The translations under genes and the position numbers were made by a program. Source: Bdellovibrio sp. (GTDB lineage: Bacteria; Bdellovibrionota; Bdellovibrionia; Bdellovibrionales; Bdellovibrionaceae). Taken from it: a stretch of DNA of 11,974 bases. The stretch spans positions 1 through 11,974 of the forward strand of contig PSRN01000178.1 in assembly GCA_003176075.1 (NCBI GenBank). Direction: 5' to 3'. Positions 1 to 6,099 of the stretch are shown one piece after another; position 1 is the first letter of the stretch; each line of letters begins with the position of its first letter. The notes beneath the pieces were generated by a model. It did no database searches and was not told the DNA's origin. It saw only the letters and a list, made by a program, of their open reading frames with translations.

Positions 1-36
1 CCTTGCCAATTATGCGCCCCGCTGAGCGTTTCTCGT

Positions 37-67
37 TTGATTAGTTGTGTCAATTCTGTTATATAAT
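37..67 (+). promoter_or_regulatory. Putative sigma70-type promoter of carD
   Basis: TTGATT at 37-42 resembles a -35 box. Two overlapping -10 candidates follow. TATATA (60-65) lies 17 bp downstream of TTGATT and carries an extended-10 TG at 57-58. TATAAT (62-67) is a perfect consensus but has a 19-bp spacer. Transcription from here would give an untranslated leader of roughly 130 nt before carD. The call rests on sequence resemblance only. Positions 1-36 show nothing else recognisable. Confidence 0.5.
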
Positions 68-108
68 TCGCCGTCAGGAAGTGGGTCGCGGACGAGATCT
101 TGCACGGA

Positions 109-207
109 ATGAAGAATAAGAGACCATTCGGGGAAGCCAACGTGCAAAATCTACAGAAAACTCTGCAAAGGATCCGTGGCCTTTCCATCAAGAAGGGGAA
201 GGAATGA
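109..207 (+). CDS. Possible 32-aa leader/upstream ORF overlapping the carD start
   Basis: An ATG at 109 opens a 32-codon frame that closes with TGA at 205-207. Its stop overlaps the carD ATG in an ATGA arrangement (204-207), the geometry of translational coupling. The predicted peptide is basic, beginning MKNKRPFGEA and ending SIKKGKE, with no membrane segment. There is no good Shine-Dalgarno sequence before the ATG; only ACGGA sits directly in front. The frame stays open upstream to position 67, and a TTG at 100 is another possible start. It may be a regulatory leader peptide, a tiny protein, or chance. I recognise no family. Confidence 0.25.
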   Translation: MKNKRPFGEANVQNLQKTLQRIRGLSIKKGKE

Positions 208-770
208 CTAGACCCAGCCCGAAAGAAAAAGTCTTGCGTGAACGCTCACAACGTGAACGTCTTCGCCCTCCGCCAATGGGACCGGTTGAATTCAAGGTCG
301 GTGACAGTGCCGTTTACCCCGGCCATGGTGTGGGTCAAGTTGTAGCTATTGAAACAAAAGAAATTATGGGGAGCCGCTGTGATTTTTACGTGGTGAGAAT
401 CCGAGACACAGGTTTAAAGGTCATGGTTCCCAAGAACAACGTGTCCAGCGTGGGGCTTCGACCCATTATCTCCCGGGATGAAGCGAATAAGGTTATTGAG
501 ATCCTCAAGATGACCGATGTCAAAATTGACAATCAAACATGGAACCGTCGTTACCGTGAGTATATGGAAAAAATCAAGACCGGTTCCGTCTATGAAATTG
601 CCGAAGTGTTGCGCGATTTGTTTCTTTTGAAAGTTGATAAGGAGCTTTCCTACGGTGAACGAAATATGCTGGAGAGCGCCCGAAAGCTTTTAATGAAAGA
701 GCTGACACTGGCGGTCGACCAAGATGAGCTTTCTCAACAGCAGGAAGTTCGCGCGATTTTCGGTCTTTGA
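204..770 (+). CDS. carD: CarD/CdnL family RNA-polymerase-binding transcription regulator
   Basis: 188 aa. The CarD/CdnL family binds the RNA polymerase beta subunit and stabilises open promoter complexes, notably at rRNA and other growth promoters, acting in the cytoplasm with holoenzyme. Residues 28-90 form the CarD/TRCF-type RNAP-interaction domain, with the hallmark FKVGDSAVYPGHGVGQV at 30-46. Residues 92-185 are a helical DNA-contacting domain. W113 is the likely equivalent of the tryptophan that wedges at the upstream edge of the transcription bubble in mycobacterial CarD. The first 25 residues are a basic extension (MTRPSPKEK...) longer than in typical ~160-aa family members, so M25 is an alternative start. 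I chose ATG 204 because AAGGGG (193-198) lies 5 nt upstream. The gene is separated from gltX by a strong hairpin, so it may be its own transcription unit. Confidence 0.93.
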   Translation: MTRPSPKEKVLRERSQRERLRPPPMGPVEFKVGDSAVYPGHGVGQVVAIETKEIMGSRCDFYVVRIRDTGLKVMVPKNNVSSVGLRPIISRDEANKVIEILKMTDVKIDNQTWNRRYREYMEKIKTGSVYEIAEVLRDLFLLKVDKELSYGERNMLESARKLLMKELTLAVDQDELSQQQEVRAIFGL

Positions 771-830
771 TTCACTTGAATAAAGCGGGTCTTCTCCAAA
801 ACGTGTGGGTAAATTTTCTTAAAAATCAGT

Positions 831-931
831 TTAAAAAATGGTGTAACTGGTCAACCCGAACGTTTTCTTGAGTGATCACTTTCAGATCACTCAAGAAAAC
901 GTTCGGGTTGACCAGTTACACCATTTTTTAA
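831..931. repeat. Perfect 47-bp inverted repeat with 7-nt loop
   Basis: Positions 831-877 and 885-931 are exact reverse complements over all 47 bp, separated by ACTTTCA (878-884). The outer ends are A6 (833-838) and T6 (924-929), so either transcript ends its stem with a U run and the structure could stop transcription in both directions. The stem is far longer than an ordinary intrinsic terminator. The arms also contain the shorter self-complementary run AGTGATCACT at 871-880. A perfect repeat this long suggests recent origin or selection, for example fused ends of a transposon, a MITE-like element or a dispersed palindromic repeat. No transposase lies in or beside it. Confidence 0.97.
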
Positions 932-971
932 TTGGATGACTCCGCTGGACGACTCTGTCGAGGAGTTCTAA

Positions 972-1000
972 GCTTGAATGTTAAAAGTTCGAGTTCAAGC
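972..1000 (+). promoter_or_regulatory. Small leader hairpin upstream of the gltX RBS
   Basis: GCTTGAA (972-978) and TTCAAGC (994-1000) are perfect 7-bp complements around a 15-nt loop. The structure ends one base before the AAGGAG ribosome-binding site (1002-1007). It could influence gltX translation or mRNA stability, but it is short and could be chance. Confidence 0.3.
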
Positions 1001-1014
1001 AAAGGAGTCTTTGC

Positions 1015-2484
1015 GTGCCTGCTGCCAGTGAAAAAGTCAGACTGCGATTCGCCCCAAGCCCCACCGGATACCTGCATATTGGAGGCGCGCGGACGGCTCT
1101 CTATAATTATCTTTACGCCCGTAAGAACGGTGGGTCCTTCATCCTGCGCATTGAAGACACGGATGAGGCCCGCAGCACCGACGAGTCACTGCGCCGAGTG
1201 ATGGAGGATTTGCAGTGGTTGGGATTGGAGTGGGACGAAGGGCCCCACCCGGAGACGCTGGTCGATCAAGGACCCTTGGGGCCCTATCGACAAAGCCGGC
1301 GTCTCGCGATTTATCGCTCGGTCGCCGAGGAGCTTTTGCGTGCCGGAAAGGCGTATTATTGCTTTATGACCGACGCCGAAATTGAAGCCCAAAAGCAACA
1401 GGCGCAACAGGAGGGTCGCCATCAACACCTCAATAGCCCCTACCAAGAGTGGCCATTGGAGCGGTCCCTGGAGCGCATCAAAGCCGGCGATTCCGCCGTC
1501 GTGCGCTTTCGCACGAGCGTGGGCAAGGAGTACGTGCTTCACGACCTGGTTCGGGGCGAAGTGCGGTTTCCTTCGGATATGGTGGGGGATTTTGTTCTTC
1601 TTCGCAGTGGTGGAATGCCGGTTTACAATTTCTGCTGCGTGGTTGACGATCATCTGATGAAGATCTCCCATGTCTTGCGGGCGGAAGAGCACTTGCCGAA
1701 TTCCCTTCGTCAAATGATGATTTATGAATCCATGGGTTGGGAGTTGCCACGGTTCGGCCATCTCTCGTTGGTTTTGGATGAGGACCGCAAGAAGCTGTCC
1801 AAGCGCCGGGGGGCAACGAGTTGTCATGAGTTCAAGTTGGAAGGCTTTTTGCCGGAGGCGCTGAATAATTACATTTGCCTGCTGGGCTGGTCCCACCCCG
1901 AAGAGAAAGAGATTTTGACCGGGACGGAGCTTATTGACGCCTTCTCATTGGATCGGTTTCATCCCGCGGGAGCGGCCTTTGATATCGCGAAATTGCGCTG
2001 GATCAATGCCACCCACTTGCGGGCCAAGAGCGACGACGAGATCTGGCGGCTGATCGATCCATTTCTCAAGGAGGCTGGATTGAAGCTTCCGGAAGATCCG
2101 GCGTGGCACAAACGAAGTGTGGCGGTCTTTAAGACCAACCTTGAAACCCTGGTTGATGCGGTTGAACTTTATCGTCCGATTTCGGATCCTCACTTTGCGA
2201 TCGTGCCCGAGGGACAGGAGACTTTGGCCTGGGAATCAAGCCGCAAGGTCATTGAGACATGGAAGGGTCTCTTGCAGGCGGAAACCTCGGACCATCTGAC
2301 CGGGGAGGGGTTTTTAAAACTTCAGGATCGGGTCAAAGAAATGGCGCAGGTGAAGGGAAAGTTCTTATTCATGCCGATTCGAGTGGCGGTCATTGGCAAG
2401 CCTCACGGGACGGAATTGAAGATCCTTGTTCCCTTGATTTCCCGTCATTCCCTGATTCAGCGCGCGGAGAAGTGCCTTTCATGA
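1015..2484 (+). CDS. gltX: Glutamyl-tRNA synthetase
   Basis: 489 aa, normal length for bacterial GluRS. It charges tRNA(Glu) with glutamate using ATP in the cytoplasm. The class I signature HIGG is at residues 21-24 within FAPSPTGYLHIGGARTAL, and the KMSKS-type loop is KLSKR at 260-264. The N-terminal two thirds is the Rossmann catalytic core with the GluRS connective peptide. The rest is the helical anticodon-binding region. The start is GTG at 1015, chosen because AAGGAG (1002-1007) lies 7 nt upstream and because GluRS proteins begin just before this FAPSPTG motif. In the region where E. coli GluRS has a Cys-x-Cys zinc site, only C116 (YYCFMT) remains, so zinc binding is probably absent, as in some other GluRSs. 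The stop overlaps the cysS start (ATGA), which implies translational coupling. Discriminating versus non-discriminating specificity cannot be told from sequence by eye. Confidence 0.96.
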   Translation: MPAASEKVRLRFAPSPTGYLHIGGARTALYNYLYARKNGGSFILRIEDTDEARSTDESLRRVMEDLQWLGLEWDEGPHPETLVDQGPLGPYRQSRRLAIYRSVAEELLRAGKAYYCFMTDAEIEAQKQQAQQEGRHQHLNSPYQEWPLERSLERIKAGDSAVVRFRTSVGKEYVLHDLVRGEVRFPSDMVGDFVLLRSGGMPVYNFCCVVDDHLMKISHVLRAEEHLPNSLRQMMIYESMGWELPRFGHLSLVLDEDRKKLSKRRGATSCHEFKLEGFLPEALNNYICLLGWSHPEEKEILTGTELIDAFSLDRFHPAGAAFDIAKLRWINATHLRAKSDDEIWRLIDPFLKEAGLKLPEDPAWHKRSVAVFKTNLETLVDAVELYRPISDPHFAIVPEGQETLAWESSRKVIETWKGLLQAETSDHLTGEGFLKLQDRVKEMAQVKGKFLFMPIRVAVIGKPHGTELKILVPLISRHSLIQRAEKCLS

Positions 2485-4007
2485 GTTTAATGATTTTTAA
2501 TTCCATGTCGCAAAAGAAGGAAAAATTTGAACCCTTGCAGCCGCCTCAGGTCAAGATTTACGCCTGCGGCCCCACGGTTTATGACCTGCTTCACGTGGGA
2601 AATTTTCGTGGATATATCTTCTTCCATTTTGTCCGCCAGTGGCTCAGCCATCAGGGATATCAGGTGGTTTTCCACTGCAATTTTACCGATGTCGAAGACA
2701 AAATCATTGATCGGGCCCGCCGCGAGGGAATTGAAGCTCATGAGGTGGCGCGAAAATACATTATTGAGTACCAAAAAGATTACGATCGATTGGGACTTCG
2801 GCGCGCCGATCGCAATCCCACGGTGACCGAGTCCATGGACGCCATCATTGCAATGATCAAAAATCTTGTGGATTTGAAAAAAGCCTATCAGGCGGGTGAG
2901 GATGTCAACTATTCGATCCGGTCTTTCCCCTCCTACGGCAGGCTGTCCCACCGCAATCCCGACGATATGTTGACGGCCGTAAGGATTGAAAGGGACGACA
3001 AAAAAAAGGATCCCCTCGACTTTGTTCTTTGGAAAGGTGCCAAGCCAGGAGAGCCTTTTTGGGACTCGCCCTGGGGAAAGGGGCGCCCCGGTTGGCATAT
3101 TGAATGTTCAGCCATGATTTACAAACACTTGGGTGAGACGATTGATATTCACACCGGCGGGATGGATTTGATTTTTCCTCACCATGAAAATGAAATTGCC
3201 CAGTCGGAAGGTTCTTCGGGAAAGCCTTTCGTGAAGTATTGGATGCATTGGAACATGGTCAATTTCGGCGGCGCTAAAATGAGTAAATCCGTTGGCAATG
3301 TGACTCATGGACGGGATTTCATGGACGAGTATGGCGCTGAAGTATTGAAGTTCATGGTATTCGTCGTCCATTACCGGAGCACTCTGGATTTGTCGCCCGA
3401 GGCCGTTCACCAGGCCATCGCCAGCTTGGCTCGGATTTACTCGGCGTTGGCGTTGGCCGAAGAAGTGTCGGACTCTTCGTCACTGCAATCGTCACCGCCC
3501 ACCACGTCTGTACCAGGGGCCGCGGTCGGCGCCTCCACCGCGACCCTTGCCGCCACCCCTGCCGCTGCTGCTGAATTTGCGAAGCTGTGCGAGCAGGCGT
3601 GGAAACAATCCGTTGCGGCCTTCAACGATGATTTCAACACGGCTGAAGCAATGGCTCACCTGTTTGGTTTGGTTCGACATTTCAACACCCGCGTCAAGCG
3701 GGGAGTTCCTTGCAAGCCCGAACATGTGGCGACGGCCCTTGAATTTAAGAACTTTGTCGGGCGCATCGGCCAACTGACGAGTCTATTTCAGCAGCCGGCC
3801 AAAACTTTCTTACGTGAGCTTGATGATCACCTCCTTGGTAAACTTGCTCTGTCGCGGGCGAAAATCGATGAGATGGTGAAGGAAAGAATGGAGGCGCGCC
3901 GTTTGAAAGATTATCGGCGGTCCGATGAGATTCGCGATGCCCTTGTACGAATGGGGATCAGCGTGGCCGATACCAGGGATGGAAGCTTTTGGGAAGTGAC
4001 GAAGTAG
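2481..4007 (+). CDS. cysS: Cysteinyl-tRNA synthetase
   Basis: 508 aa. This class I synthetase charges tRNA(Cys). Motifs fall at almost the same positions as in E. coli CysRS: C29, C209, H234 and E238 as zinc ligands that recognise cysteine, HVGN (38-41) as the HIGH motif, and KMSKS exactly at 266-270. The DALR-type helical domain contains FNDDFNT at 381-387, and the C-terminal anticodon-binding part ends at 508. ATG 2481 was chosen because it gives the usual family N-terminus, overlaps the gltX stop by 4 bp and has GGAGAAG at 2466-2472. The frame is open further upstream, but that would overlap gltX by more than 200 bp. An odd feature is an Ala/Ser/Thr/Pro-rich stretch at about residues 328-364, inserted between the catalytic/stem-contact region and the helical domain. 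It largely explains the excess over the 461 aa of E. coli CysRS. Confidence 0.96.
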   Translation: MSLMIFNSMSQKKEKFEPLQPPQVKIYACGPTVYDLLHVGNFRGYIFFHFVRQWLSHQGYQVVFHCNFTDVEDKIIDRARREGIEAHEVARKYIIEYQKDYDRLGLRRADRNPTVTESMDAIIAMIKNLVDLKKAYQAGEDVNYSIRSFPSYGRLSHRNPDDMLTAVRIERDDKKKDPLDFVLWKGAKPGEPFWDSPWGKGRPGWHIECSAMIYKHLGETIDIHTGGMDLIFPHHENEIAQSEGSSGKPFVKYWMHWNMVNFGGAKMSKSVGNVTHGRDFMDEYGAEVLKFMVFVVHYRSTLDLSPEAVHQAIASLARIYSALALAEEVSDSSSLQSSPPTTSVPGAAVGASTATLAATPAAAAEFAKLCEQAWKQSVAAFNDDFNTAEAMAHLFGLVRHFNTRVKRGVPCKPEHVATALEFKNFVGRIGQLTSLFQQPAKTFLRELDDHLLGKLALSRAKIDEMVKERMEARRLKDYRRSDEIRDALVRMGISVADTRDGSFWEVTK

Positions 4008-4011
4008 GTCG

Positions 4012-6093
4012 ATGAAAAGAAAATTTGAACTTCATTCGCCCTTTGAGCCGGCTGGAGACCAACCCAAAGCCATTGCCGAATTGGTGCATGGATTCCAGCA
4101 GAATCTTCGCCATCAGACGCTGCTTGGGGTGACTGGCTCCGGGAAAACCTTCACCATGGCGCAAGTGATCCACCAACTCAATGAGCCGGCTCTTGTCCTT
4201 GCGCCCAACAAAACGTTGGCGGCGCAACTCTATGCCGAGTTTCGGGAGCTCTTTCCCCGCAATGCGGTGGAGTATTTTGTTTCGTATTACGATTACTATC
4301 AGCCTGAAGCTTATATCCCGACGACCGACACTTATATCGAGAAAGACTCGGCGATCAACGAACAAATCGATCGCATGCGCCATTCGGCGACACGGTCGCT
4401 TTTTGACCGGCGCGATGTGATTATCGTCAGCAGCGTGTCTTGTATTTATGGTCTTGGCAGCCCCGAGGCCTACGAAGGGATGATGATTCACATTCAGGTC
4501 AATACTCAGATCCGCCGGGACCATTTGCTACGGGAGTTGATACGCATTCAATATCAGCGAAATAACGTCGATTTCTTCCGCGGCACTGTTCGGGTCCGAG
4601 GGGACGTGGTGGAAATTTTCCCGCCTTATGAAGAAGAAAAGGCGGTGCGGATTGAACTCTTTGGGGATTATGTTGAGAAATTGGCGTGGATCGATCCCAT
4701 CTCCGGAAAAGTGCTGGAGGAGTTGGATCAAGTGGCTGTGTATCCGGCCTCTCACTATGTGACCGGCGACGATAAATTGAAATTGGCCATCGGGACCATC
4801 CGCGACGAATTGCGGGAACGGCTGCAGTTTTTGCAAAAGGAAATTCGCCTGCTGGAAGCGCAACGCCTGGAACAGCGCACTTTGTATGACATTGAAATGA
4901 TGGAGCACATGGGTTTTTGCCAGGGAATCGAAAACTATTCACGGCACCTGACAGGCCGGGCACCGGGGGAGCCGCCGCCGACGCTGCTGGAGTATTTTCC
5001 GAATGAATTCGTGACCTTTGTCGATGAGTCCCATGTCACGATTCCGCAGATCGGTGGCATGTACCGGGGGGATCGGGCGCGCAAAACGACTTTGGTGGAG
5101 CATGGATTTCGCCTCCCTTCCGCCTTGGACAACCGGCCTTTGAATTTTCAAGAATTCGAAAACTTCATGGACAAGGTTGTCTACGTGTCGGCGACTCCCG
5201 GCGAATATGAGCTCAAAAAGTCTGAGGGAATTATCGTTGAGCAAATCATCCGCCCGACGGGGCTTGTGGATCCGCTGGTGGAAGTTCGGCCGGTGAAAAA
5301 TCAAGTCGATGATCTGCTCGGGGAAATCCGCAAACGGGCCGAGCGGAAAGAACGGGTGCTGATCACCACGCTGACCAAGCGAAGTGCCGAGGACTTGACG
5401 GAGTATTTTGAAGCTCTCAACGTCAAAGTGAAGTACCTTCATTCGGATATTGAGACCATGGAGCGGGTCGAGATCATTCGTGATCTTCGTTTGGGTGTTT
5501 TTGATGTCTTGGTGGGGATCAACCTTTTGCGTGAAGGACTGGATATCCCGGAGGTCAGTTTGGTGGGGATCACGGACGCCGACAAAGAAGGATTTTTGCG
5601 TTCCGAGAGATCGTTGATTCAGACCATCGGGCGGGCGGCGAGAAACATCAATGGCACGGTTATTCTGTACGCCGATCGGGTGACTGAATCGATGCGTAAG
5701 GCGATCACTGAAACGGAAAGGCGGCGAAAGATTCAATCGGATTTCAATCGTCAGCACGGGATTACCCCTTCGACCATTCGCAAACGCATTCAAGAAGGTC
5801 TGGGTGATCTATTCGATGGCAACCCGGCGCTGCCGATGAAAAAAGAAGAGGAGGGTTTGTTTGAAAAGTTTCATCAGCAACCCACGCAGATTGCCAAAGA
5901 GATCGAGAAGCTTCGCCGCCAAATGAAAAAGGCTTCCGATTCACTGGAATTTGAACAGGCGGCCAGGATTCGTGACGAAATCAAACGGCTGCAGATTTTG
6001 GACCTCAACTTGAAGGCTGTGGTCTGCGGAGGTGCCGAAGGCACCGACTTGGGCAGCGGAGGTGCCGAAGGCACCGACTTGGGCGGCGGGTGA
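4012..6093 (+). CDS. uvrB: UvrABC system protein B (excinuclease subunit B)
   Basis: 693 aa. UvrB is the damage-verifying ATPase of nucleotide-excision repair; UvrA loads it on DNA and it then recruits UvrC. Walker A is GVTGSGKT (39-46). The damage-probing beta-hairpin has its aromatic base at Y92, Y93, Y95 and Y96. Walker B DESH is at 338-341, and helicase motif VI QTIGRAAR is at 537-544. The C-terminal UVR domain that binds UvrC is at about 629-664. Numbering of these motifs agrees with E. coli UvrB (673 aa). The start lies 4 nt after cysS; the only ribosome-binding signal is the weak TAGG next to it, so translation probably depends on coupling. The last ~21 residues are an extra Gly-rich tail made of two 10-aa units (GGAEGTDLG plus S or G), encoded by a 30-bp duplication. 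Confidence 0.97.
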   Translation: MKRKFELHSPFEPAGDQPKAIAELVHGFQQNLRHQTLLGVTGSGKTFTMAQVIHQLNEPALVLAPNKTLAAQLYAEFRELFPRNAVEYFVSYYDYYQPEAYIPTTDTYIEKDSAINEQIDRMRHSATRSLFDRRDVIIVSSVSCIYGLGSPEAYEGMMIHIQVNTQIRRDHLLRELIRIQYQRNNVDFFRGTVRVRGDVVEIFPPYEEEKAVRIELFGDYVEKLAWIDPISGKVLEELDQVAVYPASHYVTGDDKLKLAIGTIRDELRERLQFLQKEIRLLEAQRLEQRTLYDIEMMEHMGFCQGIENYSRHLTGRAPGEPPPTLLEYFPNEFVTFVDESHVTIPQIGGMYRGDRARKTTLVEHGFRLPSALDNRPLNFQEFENFMDKVVYVSATPGEYELKKSEGIIVEQIIRPTGLVDPLVEVRPVKNQVDDLLGEIRKRAERKERVLITTLTKRSAEDLTEYFEALNVKVKYLHSDIETMERVEIIRDLRLGVFDVLVGINLLREGLDIPEVSLVGITDADKEGFLRSERSLIQTIGRAARNINGTVILYADRVTESMRKAITETERRRKIQSDFNRQHGITPSTIRKRIQEGLGDLFDGNPALPMKKEEEGLFEKFHQQPTQIAKEIEKLRRQMKKASDSLEFEQAARIRDEIKRLQILDLNLKAVVCGGAEGTDLGSGGAEGTDLGGG
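6026..6085 (+). repeat. Two tandem 30-bp repeats with internal palindromes in the uvrB 3' end
   Basis: 6026-6055 and 6056-6085 are identical except for the last base (A/G). Each copy contains GGTGCC-GAA-GGCACC, a perfect 6-bp hairpin with a 3-nt loop (6031-6045 and 6061-6075). The unit is in frame and encodes a 10-residue repeat at the UvrB C-terminus. It resembles a REP-type palindrome that has entered a gene end. The hairpins also sit just before the uvrB-uvrC junction and could affect the mRNA there. Confidence 0.9.
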
Positions 6094-6099
6094 AGTGGG

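Larger units (their letters stand above)
771..1014 (+). other. carD-gltX intergenic region
   Basis: This 244-bp gap carries no convincing gene. An 89-codon frame starting at 932 overlaps gltX out of frame and is treated as noise. The gap contains a 101-bp perfect hairpin (831-931), a second small hairpin (972-1000) and the gltX ribosome-binding site. I found no good -35/-10 pair between the hairpin and gltX. The hairpin arm does contain TTGACC at 908-913, but no matching -10 lies at the right distance. Whether gltX has its own promoter or is read through from carD is therefore open. Confidence 0.6.

Noticed and set aside
932..1201. 89-aa + strand frame upstream of and inside gltX
   Set aside because: It overlaps gltX out of frame, has no ribosome-binding site and no recognisable product.
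1186..1896. 236-aa - strand frame opposite gltX
   Set aside because: It is antisense to a confidently identified synthetase and its composition is a mirror of the gltX codons.
2259..2480. N-terminal extension of the cysS frame
   Set aside because: It would overlap gltX by over 200 bp and add residues unlike CysRS. ATG 2481 gives the normal family N-terminus and an ATGA overlap.
4939..5793. 284-aa - strand frame opposite uvrB
   Set aside because: It is entirely antisense to conserved UvrB motifs, with no family resemblance.
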